The notes below the pieces were generated by a model that was not told where the DNA came from, did not search any database, and saw only the letters and a list, made by a program, of their open reading frames with translations. Shown one piece after another: positions 55,007 through 63,037 of a stretch of 64,000 nucleotides of DNA (position 1 is its first letter; each line of letters begins with the position of its first letter). This DNA is from Gluconacetobacter tumulicola. GTDB lineage: Bacteria > Pseudomonadota > Alphaproteobacteria > Acetobacterales > Acetobacteraceae. The position numbers and the translations under genes are program-made. The stretch covers positions 1 through 64,000 of the forward strand of contig NZ_JABEQL010000005.1 in the NCBI RefSeq assembly GCF_014174215.1, written 5' to 3'.

Positions 55007-55633
55007 ATGCCCACTGCCATTGAATTCATTGCCGACCGTCTGCCGCGCGTCACGGTGGAAGATGTACGCCGCTTCGCGGATACCGTCGAAATCCGGGATG
55101 CCACGGCTTTCGCGGCCGAGTTGCAGGCGTTCGTCCACGAGCGCGTGGAAGCGGTGACACTGCCCGCCAACTTGCAGGGGGAGACCGTTGGGCAGGCCCT
55201 TGCACGCAAGGCGGCCGCGCTGCGCGCCGACACGCGCTGGGCACCGAATGAAACCGACGTCCAGCGAGGCCGCGCCGTGCTGCTGGAAACCTTCAACCAG
55301 CCGCACAACCTGCCGCCCGCGGAGTTCGCCAAGCTGGCGGACAAGTCGCGCCAGCAGATCTACAAGGACATCCTCGCGCGTCGGCTGCTGGCGCTGAACG
55401 TGGGGCCGCGCGGTCAGAAGCTGCCCGACTGGCAGCTCGACCCGGTGAAACAGCAGTTGACCCAAACCGTGCTTCAGGAGGTCGAGGGTATCGATCACTG
55501 GACGATCTACCGCGCACTGTCCGAACCGCTCGAAGGCTTGGGCGGTCGCTCGCCGGTGGATGCGGTGACGCATGGCACGATCGACGACGTAGCCGAGGCC
55601 GTGTTCAACGTGCTGGGCGTTCAGGTGCATTGA
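55007..55633 (+). CDS. Xre/ParS-like antitoxin of a RES-type TA pair
   Basis: The 208-aa protein has an N-terminal helical part (1-95) and a C-terminal module (100-205) with KLADKSRQQIYKDILARRLLALNVGPRGQKLPDWQL followed by a toxin-binding-like end (WTIYRALSEPLEGLGGRSPVDAV). It precedes a RES-domain gene by 12 bases, the standard order of Xre-RES systems, where the first protein neutralises the toxin and represses the operon. Residues 100-205 are clearly homologous to the last part of the integrase at 26362. ATG 55007 is seven bases after GGGAG; ATG 55001 is too close to it. Confidence 0.85.
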   Translation: MPTAIEFIADRLPRVTVEDVRRFADTVEIRDATAFAAELQAFVHERVEAVTLPANLQGETVGQALARKAAALRADTRWAPNETDVQRGRAVLLETFNQPHNLPPAEFAKLADKSRQQIYKDILARRLLALNVGPRGQKLPDWQLDPVKQQLTQTVLQEVEGIDHWTIYRALSEPLEGLGGRSPVDAVTHGTIDDVAEAVFNVLGVQVH

Positions 55634-55645
55634 AGCGAGACTGCC

Positions 55646-56278
55646 ATGAGCCACGAGCTGCCTTCGTTCCTGATCGATGCCGGTGAACTGCTCCAGCATG
55701 TGAGCCGCGTCGTCTATCGGGGCAGCCCGCTGTACTATGGCCGCAGCAGCACCAATCGCTACGACGACCCTGCCCGGACCTACGGCGTGCTCTACCTGGG
55801 GCGCGACCTGCCCACGGCGCTGATGGAGTCGGTGTTTCACAAGCATCAGTGGCTTGATGACGCGAAGCGCTCGATCGCATTGAAAGAAGTCCAGGGCAGG
55901 ATGGTGCGCGCCGTAGGGGTGATGGCCGACGTGCTTCTGGCCGATCTCACGGCACCAGGCGTCATGGCGGGCTACTTTGGCCTGAACCTGGAGCAGTTGG
56001 CCAGCCGTGGCTACACGCACACGCAGCAGGTGTCCGCTCATGTGCATGCGATGGTCGGCGACGACGGCCAACCTCTGTTTGACGGGGTACTCTATCCGTC
56101 GCGCAACAACTATCCCGCCAAGAGCATCGCCCTGTTCGAGCGTGCGGGAACGAAGGTCAGCGTCATCGAGGACATCGATCTGATTGACCATGTGGACTGG
56201 CCGCGTTTCGTTGCCACCTACCGCATCGGCGTGGAACCCGACCCCGGCCCGATAGAACCGGATGACGAAGCGTCCTGA
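55646..56278 (+). CDS. RES-domain protein (probable NAD-degrading toxin)
   Basis: The 210-aa protein carries the RES domain: VVYRGSPLYYGRSSTNRYDDPARTYGVLYLGRDLPTALMES, with an Arg near 25 and Glu61-Ser62. RES toxins such as MbcT cleave NAD and arrest growth unless held by the Xre partner. It follows the antitoxin gene by 12 bases. Located among the transfer genes, it may secure the element against loss. Activity is inferred from the family. Confidence 0.88.
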   Translation: MSHELPSFLIDAGELLQHVSRVVYRGSPLYYGRSSTNRYDDPARTYGVLYLGRDLPTALMESVFHKHQWLDDAKRSIALKEVQGRMVRAVGVMADVLLADLTAPGVMAGYFGLNLEQLASRGYTHTQQVSAHVHAMVGDDGQPLFDGVLYPSRNNYPAKSIALFERAGTKVSVIEDIDLIDHVDWPRFVATYRIGVEPDPGPIEPDDEAS

Positions 56279-56363
56279 AGCAGCGAGAAGACACATTGGA
56301 AGCCCGAAACGGAATGAAGTGGAGCACACTGGAATAGGCATTCCTCAGTAGCAGGAGACGACC

Positions 56364-56729
56364 ATGAACACCACAACCCGCACCAGCACCGCAGAACGTA
56401 TCGGCCGCGCCTTTGGCCGCGGATGGCGTGCCTATGCGCGTGGCGAACGGCGGGTATCGAATTGGTTGGTGGCCAAAGGGGTGCCTTCGGTTGGTGTCAC
56501 AGTGCTGCTGTGGGCGGTCAAGCTGGCTGTGCTGGGCGCGCTGCTCTACGCCGCCTTCTGGTTCGCACTCGTGTTGCTGGGAGTCGTGGTGGCGGGATGG
56601 GCGGCGGCTGCCAATACCTCGGAAGAAGACGAGTGGCCGTTCACCGACCTCACCGAACTACGCAAGACACCCGGCTACGATCCCAATCTGTACAACGATA
56701 CGTCGCACGAGTTGTACACCGACGACTGA
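56364..56729 (+). CDS. DUF3742 family membrane protein of ICEs
   Basis: The 121-aa protein is of DUF3742: ERIGRAFGRGWRAYARGERRVSNWL at the start and two adjacent membrane helices (about 45-80: VTVLLWAVKLAVLGALLYAAFWFALVLLGVVVAGWAAAA), then an acidic tail. It is found at the end of transfer clusters of ICEclc/Tn4371-like elements. It is convergent with the TraG-N gene; stops are 12 bases apart. Function unknown. Confidence 0.87.
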   Translation: MNTTTRTSTAERIGRAFGRGWRAYARGERRVSNWLVAKGVPSVGVTVLLWAVKLAVLGALLYAAFWFALVLLGVVVAGWAAAANTSEEDEWPFTDLTELRKTPGYDPNLYNDTSHELYTDD

Positions 56730-56740
56730 TCGGCACCGCG

Positions 56741-58261
56741 CTATTTCAGCTTACCTCCGGTAAGGGCCCCAGCGCCCTTACCGCCTGCTTGGCCGGCGCT
56801 CTTGCTGCCATCTGAAAGCCCCTGGATGACGTGCCCGGCCCGAATCCCAACCCAGGTAAGACTCGCAAGCCAAAAGCCCGGCAAGACCAGGAACATCGTG
56901 CCCATGACGAACATCAGGAGCAGGTCGCCAAAGGCATTGTTCAGCCCCACCAGTGGATCGAAGTTAGTGTGTGGCCGGTTCCAGCCGAAGCCCCACCCAT
57001 AGAGTGCATCGAGGATGGTGCTGTCGATCCAGCGTGCGAGTTGGAACCAGAAATCGGTGAAGAACAGCGCGAACTGCACGACGCTGACGGTGACGACCGT
57101 CTTCAGGTCATAGGTGCCCACGACTAGCACCAGCGGGATGCAGATGACCAGTGCCATCTTGAGCAAGGCAAGCACCATGGGCAGCGCCTGGCGCACCACG
57201 TCCATGGCGGGAAATGCGGCAAGTGCCCCGACCGCCATTCCTACATCCCCCGTGGCCCGCGTCACGATGTTCGGCAGGGTCTTGTCGATCTGGCCGCCGT
57301 AGTCGGTATAGACCGAACCCTGGTTGAGCTTCTGCTGTCGCGGTGACGCGATGGTACGGACCACCGAATCGTCCACCTCGGTACGGCTCAGGAACCCGGC
57401 CCAGCCCGCCAAGCGATTCAACAAGCTGGGGTCCACCTGGCTCAGCAACCGTGCCCGCAGGCCGTTGCTGCCATCGGCCCACCACTGCCTGCAGGTCGGG
57501 TAACCGCCGCCACTGGCCACCTGCGCAAGCCCTGCGTCGCGGGTGTCGTCATAGGGCCATGACTCGCGTGCCGTGCCGGAACGGTAGCTGTCGTAGTAGC
57601 CGCCGGTGTCCGTGAAAAACCTCGAACCGATCCAGGTCACGTCGTTCATTTGAGCTTCGTCCAGCTCCGGCCGTGCCATGAACAATTTAGCGCGTGCAGG
57701 TCCGTAGCAGTCGTGTGTGAAATCGGCCACTTCCTGAGCCAGCACCGGGTCGTTGATGCGGGTAGCGTCGATCTCCATGCGCATCTGTCGCAGGTCTGTC
57801 CCGCACGGGATTGCCGCCACCGAGGCGCTGGTGACGGCGCGCGAGAGCGCGTGCATGAAGGCCCACCAGACCGGCACCTTGGCACTCTGGTTGTTGATGG
57901 TGCTGAAGGACTGGGACCAGCCGGTATCCGTGGGCTGCGGCACGCTGACCTGGCACTGGGCCGAGCGCGAGCTGTCGTACTGAATGGTGTTGAGGTCCAC
58001 GTCGATGAAGGGGATGCCGGCGAACATCACCACTACGATGGCGACGAACACCCGGTTCTCGATGCGTGCGGCCGAGAGCACGCCCTTGTTGCCTTCGTCG
58101 GCACCCTCCGCACGGGCCTTGAGCCATTCCTGCACGATGATCGCCACGAAGGGCAGTGCGAACACCCCGCTGGATACCAGTACCGCCCAGATGCCGTTGT
58201 TGACGATCCAGGACACCAGGGTCAGGTAGTACTCCAGGTAGTCGGTCGTGAAAAGCGTCAT
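56741..58261 (-). CDS. TraG N-terminal-domain mating-pair protein
   Basis: The 506-aa integral membrane protein has hydrophobic segments near the N-terminus (about 15-45 and 72-90) and in the C-terminal part (about 350-390, 400-425 and 440-475), ending in a Gly/Lys-rich tail. The central periplasmic part has conserved cysteines. It is the TraG-N-like protein of the ICEclc/PFGI family, where it takes part in mating-pair stabilisation. It is the last gene of the minus-strand transfer operon. Confidence 0.87.
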   Translation of the reverse strand: MTLFTTDYLEYYLTLVSWIVNNGIWAVLVSSGVFALPFVAIIVQEWLKARAEGADEGNKGVLSAARIENRVFVAIVVVMFAGIPFIDVDLNTIQYDSSRSAQCQVSVPQPTDTGWSQSFSTINNQSAKVPVWWAFMHALSRAVTSASVAAIPCGTDLRQMRMEIDATRINDPVLAQEVADFTHDCYGPARAKLFMARPELDEAQMNDVTWIGSRFFTDTGGYYDSYRSGTARESWPYDDTRDAGLAQVASGGGYPTCRQWWADGSNGLRARLLSQVDPSLLNRLAGWAGFLSRTEVDDSVVRTIASPRQQKLNQGSVYTDYGGQIDKTLPNIVTRATGDVGMAVGALAAFPAMDVVRQALPMVLALLKMALVICIPLVLVVGTYDLKTVVTVSVVQFALFFTDFWFQLARWIDSTILDALYGWGFGWNRPHTNFDPLVGLNNAFGDLLLMFVMGTMFLVLPGFWLASLTWVGIRAGHVIQGLSDGSKSAGQAGGKGAGALTGGKLK

Positions 58262-58276
58262 GGCTCGGCCCTCCCC

Positions 58277-58633
58277 TCAACCCTGCATCAACAGGCTGGC
58301 TTCAAGCGCCACGATGGCAACGACGCCGGCGATTTCGCTGCGCACCAGGCGGCGCCGCGCTTGCGCGTCGTCCTCACGCGCAAGCAGCCGGCGACGCATC
58401 CAGACCCAGCCGTAGGCCGTCGCGCCATACAAACACAGCCGCCAGACCAGGAAGTAGCCCGCTGCTGCCGCCAGCCAACGCTCCCAGCCCGCGACGCTTC
58501 CGACGAGGTAGATGCCAACGATGTTGGCGCTCACGGCGACGGCCGCGAGTACCACCGTCCACAGCAGCGCCTTCGCTGCGCGCCGGCTGAACAGCCAGCG
58601 CGGACGTAGCCAGGTCGCACGCATCAGGCTCAT
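58277..58633 (-). CDS. Small membrane protein of the transfer operon
   Basis: The 118-aa protein has two to three membrane helices (about 22-50, 55-75 and 98-116) and a basic middle loop (RRRLLAREDDAQARRRLVR). It overlaps the upstream PFL_4711-family gene by four bases and precedes TraG-N by 15. Proteins of this size and position are standard in these operons and unnamed. Confidence 0.82.
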   Translation of the reverse strand: MSLMRATWLRPRWLFSRRAAKALLWTVVLAAVAVSANIVGIYLVGSVAGWERWLAAAAGYFLVWRLCLYGATAYGWVWMRRRLLAREDDAQARRRLVRSEIAGVVAIVALEASLLMQG

Positions 58634-60024
58634 GGCCGGCCTCCCGGATTGCCCTTCTGCAACTGATCGAGGCGGTCAGGCACTGGATCGCCTTCGTAGA
58701 TGCCACGCGAGCCCGCCGCGCGCGTGCCGTGGCGCTGGATGATCGCCATGGGCGAATTGTTCGCCAGCTCCCGGCGCAGCTCCAGCTCGGTCTTGAGGTT
58801 GCGAATCTCGCGATCGAGCGTGTCGCTCTCGTGGTTCACCGCCTCCACGGCGAGCTGGTTGGCCGCCACGTTGGGCTCCTTCTTGCCGGTCAGCAGAGTG
58901 CGTTGCAGCAGTAGCGCCTTCTCCAGCACCGACGCCAGCGCAACCTCGGACGCCAGGCGCTGCGACAGCAGGTGCTGGTCCGGCTCGTCGCGCAGTGCCT
59001 CGACCACGCCGCGCGTGATGGGCAGTGACGCACTGCCGGCCTCCCGCAGGTTTTCGGGCGTCGTGTTCTTCGCCTTGGATACCAGGTCCTGGAGCGCCTG
59101 CAGCTTGGCGTCGTACTCCTCCTGGATCAGGGGCGTCAGCCCGACGCCGGGCACCGTCTCCGTCTTGGTGCAGGCGTCGCAGGTGCGCTGCTCCTTCTCG
59201 CCGAGCACCCGTGTTGCCCACTCGATGGCCGCCTGCGGCGTGGTCCAGGTTTGGCACGACAGGCTCGTGCAACTGGCCGGAGCGATTGCCGACGTGTCGG
59301 TCACCCCGCGGCCATTGACCAGGTTGTAGCCCGCGCGGGTGACGTCACCGACTACCTTGATCGCGGGCTGACCGGAGCCGCCGGCATTGCTTCCCCCGAC
59401 CCAGGGCACGCCATCGTTGCCACGGCGCGTCTCGGCCTGCTCGATGGCCGAGACGGCATCCGTGCTCGACACTGCATCACGCAACGCCATGCCTTCGGCC
59501 ATCTGGCTCCAGCCGAGTTGGCCGCCAGCCGTTTCGGCCATCTTTTCGGCCATGGCGCGGCACGTCAGCTTCGAGCGGTCGAAATCCAGCCGCGCTTGCA
59601 GAACGCCGTTGGTGAGCAGGTTGTAGAGGCCTGGATCTGCCCGCTGGATGATCAACGCCGGCAGGGACGCCACAGCACTCGTAGCACTCTGGATCACCGA
59701 GGACATGATCTGCTGAAAGCCATTGGTGACACCGTTGAGTTGATTCTTCAACGTGGTCTGGATGCTCATGTCGCCACAGATCAGATTGCTGTTCCAGCCG
59801 ACACCCACGCCGAGCGAGCGCATGCCGGCTGCGCGGCCCATCGAAACGGCGCTGCCGCCGCCGATGGAGTACATGACGTCATCGCCGATGACGTTGCCGC
59901 TGGTCTGGTAGCCCAGTTGGCCCCAGGCCACGCCGCTTGCCAGAACCAACGCGCCGGTAAGCGCCAAACAGATCCTCTTGCCACGAGCCGGTGGGGAGAA
60001 CTGCATAGAGTCGGAACGCTTCAT
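58630..60024 (-). CDS. Integrating conjugative element protein, PFL_4711 family (TIGR03755)
   Basis: The 464-aa protein has a signal peptide (ICLALTGALVLASGVAWG, cleavage near residue 35), so it is periplasmic or outer-membrane associated. The mature part includes GGGSAVSMGRAAGMRSLGVGVGWNSNLICGDMSIQTTL and conserved cysteines (CTSLSCQTW, CDACTK), then a helical C-terminal half. It matches the PFL_4711 proteins that follow PFL_4710 in this ICE family, likely the TraH-like assembly factor of the mating apparatus. Confidence 0.88.
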   Translation of the reverse strand: MKRSDSMQFSPPARGKRICLALTGALVLASGVAWGQLGYQTSGNVIGDDVMYSIGGGSAVSMGRAAGMRSLGVGVGWNSNLICGDMSIQTTLKNQLNGVTNGFQQIMSSVIQSATSAVASLPALIIQRADPGLYNLLTNGVLQARLDFDRSKLTCRAMAEKMAETAGGQLGWSQMAEGMALRDAVSSTDAVSAIEQAETRRGNDGVPWVGGSNAGGSGQPAIKVVGDVTRAGYNLVNGRGVTDTSAIAPASCTSLSCQTWTTPQAAIEWATRVLGEKEQRTCDACTKTETVPGVGLTPLIQEEYDAKLQALQDLVSKAKNTTPENLREAGSASLPITRGVVEALRDEPDQHLLSQRLASEVALASVLEKALLLQRTLLTGKKEPNVAANQLAVEAVNHESDTLDREIRNLKTELELRRELANNSPMAIIQRHGTRAAGSRGIYEGDPVPDRLDQLQKGNPGGRP

Positions 60025-60033
60025 CGCGACACC

Positions 60034-60981
60034 TCAAAGGAAATCAACGCTGCCAAGGAACACCTGTCCACGGCGTTCGCAGCAGGCATACGGCCGCCAC
60101 AGCGCCCAGGCGTAGTCGCCTTGCTGGGCCTGGGTCAGGAAGCCGGTGCGTGGGAAAACCGTGCAGGACGAGGACAGGACGGGCGTGAGTTCCTGCCACT
60201 TGCCAGTCGAGGCATCACCCTCCATCAGCGCGCCGGCGGGCCAGTAGCCATCGCGGGCATTGGCAAGCAGCGCCTGGTACACGTGCAACTGCCCGCGGCG
60301 CGTGACGACATCGCCCGCACGCTGGGCCACCACGGCTCCCGATTTGTGGTCGTCGGTCTGGTGCAGGAAGCCGCCGCGGGGATACACGTTGCCCCAAAGG
60401 TTCATCGTGGTGCGTGCGCCGACCTCGCGCATGCCGGGAATCAATGCCTCCGGGTAGGCCATCTCGGGCACGTTGTAGCGCCAGGCAAGCGTGTCCAAGG
60501 TGCTGAGCAGATACGGCATGAATGCCGTTCCCGCGCCCTCGCAGAAGTAGCCCGAGGACGAAACAAACTGGTTGAACACCTCGACGCCAGGATGGCCGAT
60601 CACGTCGGCGTTCTTGAATTTCGCGAGATTGTTTTCGTGATCCTCGTTCGTCGTTCCATCGCCGCCCGCTTGGGCGGACGGGTTGGCCGTACTCATCGCC
60701 CGGACTTCGACCCACGGGTTCTCGCCCGTGTTGCTGTAGCTGGAGACGACCGCATCGGGGATGTAGTGGCGCACCTTGACAGAGGTGCGCACCGTGCAGC
60801 CTCCCCAGGTGCAGTAGAGCCAGTAGCAGATACCCACCACCCGGTACTCCAAGCAATCGGGCGAGGCCACCGAGGCAACGATGGCGGTGGTGTTCAAGGC
60901 GTAGCTACCCGTGGCGCTGAGCAGCAGCAAGGAAGCCACGCCAGCCCGCATGCGGCGCATAAGGTCGAATGGCCGCGTCAT
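60034..60981 (-). CDS. Integrating conjugative element protein, PFL_4710 family (TIGR03756, TraU-like)
   Basis: The 315-aa protein has a signal peptide (VASLLLLSATGSYA) and the TraU-like motif CLEYRVVGICYWLYCTWGGCTVRTSVKVRHYIPD, rich in cysteines that probably form disulfides in the periplasm. The C-terminus has PYACCERRGQVFLGSVDFL. TraU-like proteins are needed for F-type mating-pair formation. Start overlaps the upstream gene stop by four bases. Confidence 0.9.
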   Translation of the reverse strand: MTRPFDLMRRMRAGVASLLLLSATGSYALNTTAIVASVASPDCLEYRVVGICYWLYCTWGGCTVRTSVKVRHYIPDAVVSSYSNTGENPWVEVRAMSTANPSAQAGGDGTTNEDHENNLAKFKNADVIGHPGVEVFNQFVSSSGYFCEGAGTAFMPYLLSTLDTLAWRYNVPEMAYPEALIPGMREVGARTTMNLWGNVYPRGGFLHQTDDHKSGAVVAQRAGDVVTRRGQLHVYQALLANARDGYWPAGALMEGDASTGKWQELTPVLSSSCTVFPRTGFLTQAQQGDYAWALWRPYACCERRGQVFLGSVDFL

Positions 60982-61424
60982 GGCTGGGTCCTCCGACGCT
61001 GCTCAATGCGCGCGACGGCGCGCGCCACATCCGGCTCGCCATAGACGACGTAGCGCTGATCCACCACGACAGCCGGGATGCTGGTGATGCCCAGGCTCCA
61101 TGCGTCGGTGACGCCTTGGTATGCGGAAGCGATGCGGCGCTGTAGGTCGGTGCCGCCCTGGTTCAGCCGACGCTTGACGGTGGCCGCCGCCTGTTCGGGG
61201 TCGGCGGGCAGTTCCGCAGAAAGCTCCGCTTCAATCCGGCGGGCTTCGTCCAGCTCGATCAGCCGCTCGCCGCCCATGGTCTTGACCGGGTGGTGGCTGT
61301 CGGTGACGACCAATACGTCGGCCGCGAAGATGACGGGGCTGAACACGGCCAGGGACGCCGGCAGCGCCACGACCAGGCCAAGGGTTCGCCAGCCCGACGC
61401 GAACGTGGAAAAGGATGCCGGCAT
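60978..61424 (-). CDS. Integrating conjugative element protein, PFL_4709 family (TIGR03757, TrbC-like)
   Basis: The 148-aa protein has an N-terminal signal or anchor (TLGLVVALPASLAVFSPVIFAADVLV) and a small TrbC-like domain: ITSIPAVVVDQRYVVYGEPDVARAVARIEQRR. No cysteine pair is present, so it is not a disulfide enzyme. It begins the periplasmic trio 4709-4710-4711, after the terminator that follows radC. Confidence 0.88.
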   Translation of the reverse strand: MPASFSTFASGWRTLGLVVALPASLAVFSPVIFAADVLVVTDSHHPVKTMGGERLIELDEARRIEAELSAELPADPEQAAATVKRRLNQGGTDLQRRIASAYQGVTDAWSLGITSIPAVVVDQRYVVYGEPDVARAVARIEQRRRTQP

Positions 61425-61536
61425 GTCGCGTGCCCCGAAAGTTGATCAGGGCCATAGTCAAACGCGAACCTCATGCCACCCCAACAAACAATGCGCATCG
61501 CGGACTGCCCGCATACCTGCTTGCCCCGCACCAATG

Positions 61537-61559
61537 AAAAAACGGAGGCCGAAGCCTCC
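61537..61559 (-). terminator. Rho-independent terminator after radC
   Basis: On the minus strand GGAGGC pairs with GCCTCC around a short loop and is followed by G and six T residues (plus-strand 61537-61542). It should end the transcript that comes from the ATPase/DsbA-like/radC genes, so the PFL_4709 group probably needs its own promoter or antitermination. Confidence 0.82.
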
Positions 61560-61586
61560 GCGAGGATCAATGAAGCAATGCGACCG

Positions 61587-62081
61587 TTACAGCAGGCCGG
61601 ACTCCGCAAAGGAGAACGGGGAACCCTGGCCGACGATGATGTGGTCCAGTACCCGCACATCGATGAGCGCCAGCGCGGCCTGCAGTTGCTGGGTCAGCAT
61701 GCGATCCGCGCTCGACGGTTCGGAGATGCCCGAGGGGTGCTGGTGGGCGAAGACCACCGCGGCGGCATTCAGCTCCAGCACACGCTGTACGACGACACGT
61801 GGATAAACAGAAGTCGAGTTGATCGTGCCCCTGAACAATGGCTCGTAGGCCAGCACTTGGTGCATGCTGTCCAGGAACACAGCGGCGAATATCTCGTTGG
61901 GTTCAGCGACCAGTTTCACGCGCAGATAGTCCCGCACGGCGGCCGGCCGGCTGAGGCACGGTCCAGCTTTGAAGATCCGTTTTTCCAGCAGCACGATGGC
62001 CTGCTGGATGATCCAGTCCTCGTGCTGGGCAGCTACGGCGGAAAGCGACTCCACACAGGAGTCATTGATGGCGAAAGACAT
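61587..62081 (-). CDS. radC: RadC-like JAB domain protein
   Basis: The 164-aa protein is a stand-alone JAB/MPN domain with the complete metal motif [14 protein letters not shown] (His113, His115, Asp126) and Glu near 63. RadC-like genes are a fixed part of ICEs and genomic islands; despite the name, a repair role is doubtful. GGAGG lies just before ATG 62081; a longer frame begins at 62162 without such a signal. Confidence 0.93.
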   Translation of the reverse strand: MSFAINDSCVESLSAVAAQHEDWIIQQAIVLLEKRIFKAGPCLSRPAAVRDYLRVKLVAEPNEIFAAVFLDSMHQVLAYEPLFRGTINSTSVYPRVVVQRVLELNAAAVVFAHQHPSGISEPSSADRMLTQQLQAALALIDVRVLDHIIVGQGSPFSFAESGLL

Positions 62082-62259
62082 GGCGAACCTCCAGACGGTG
62101 AGATCGGAGGGCGCGCGCCCCCGAGGGCAAGCCCTCCTGGGGATGAGAATGAAAAGGTGCATCCATCACCGCGATTGCGGTGACCGTTCGCGGCCAGGAT
62201 GCAAGGCGAACGAGTCGCGGTCAGCGCAGAGGACTGCGCCGTAGCCTTGAAGACCGGGG

Positions 62260-63024
62260 CTACCTGGGCATGTCGCCGACGACGTCGGCAGGCATTTCGG
62301 ATGTGGGTGTGTTGGTCGAACCGTCAGCCGCCAGCATGTCCATGGCTGACAGCAAGGCATCGCCCTCGATCGGCCCCTGCAGCAGGATGGCCTGGCCCGT
62401 CTGGCGATCGAGCAGGCGCAGTGATGGCGTGGCGGTTACGCCGCTCTTGGTGGCTTCCGCAGCCTGGGCGCGGATAGCCGCACTGGGTCTTTCGCTTGAC
62501 ATGCACTGCTCGATGGCTGGCGTCGATTCGGGGTAGCGCAAGCCATCCGGCAAGCCCTGGCCGTCGCTGCGCGTGTGGGCATAGACCCATTCGACCGCCT
62601 GCCAGAACGCGGCATGCCCGCCAGCTTCGGCTGCGCATTCGGCCAGACCTGCCTCGGCCGAGGCGGCCGGCTCGTGCGCGGCCAGCGGCTGGTGGTGCCA
62701 TTGCAGCGCCACGTCGGCGTTGGAGCCCACCCACCGCTTGAGCTGCGGGAAATACTCCCGGCAGAACGGGCACTCCAGGTCAGCATAGAGCGTCAGCGTG
62801 AAACGGCCTTTGGGGTTGCCCATTAGCCAGGGCGGCCCGGCCACCGGTGCCATGCTGACCGGCGTGGGCGGCTGCGGCGGGGATTCGCCGGGCGACCTCG
62901 ACACAAGCCAGATCAGCAGCAGCGCGATCAGCACAGCAGCCAATGCCCAGGGCCAGCGGGGCCGCCCGTTGCGGCGGCGGAACGCCTGGACCTGCATCGG
63001 AATGGAAGGACGTTTCTGTTCCAT
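62260..63024 (-). CDS. DsbA-like thioredoxin protein of the transfer operon
   Basis: The 254-aa protein has one N-terminal membrane anchor (about 25-42, WPWALAAVLIALLLIWLV), a proline-rich linker and a periplasmic DsbA-type domain with active site CPFC (Cys85, Cys88). It probably forms or isomerises disulfides in the cysteine-rich PFL_4710/4711 mating proteins. GGAG precedes ATG 63024. It lies 13 bases after the TraC-like ATPase gene. Confidence 0.9.
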   Translation of the reverse strand: MEQKRPSIPMQVQAFRRRNGRPRWPWALAAVLIALLLIWLVSRSPGESPPQPPTPVSMAPVAGPPWLMGNPKGRFTLTLYADLECPFCREYFPQLKRWVGSNADVALQWHHQPLAAHEPAASAEAGLAECAAEAGGHAAFWQAVEWVYAHTRSDGQGLPDGLRYPESTPAIEQCMSSERPSAAIRAQAAEATKSGVTATPSLRLLDRQTGQAILLQGPIEGDALLSAMDMLAADGSTNTPTSEMPADVVGDMPR

Positions 63025-63037
63025 GGCGTTCTCCGTC

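Noticed and set aside
59251-61044. Plus-strand frame of 597 codons over the PFL_4711/4710 genes
   Set aside because: The minus-strand genes have signal peptides and family motifs; the plus frame spans two genes and has no recognisable sequence.
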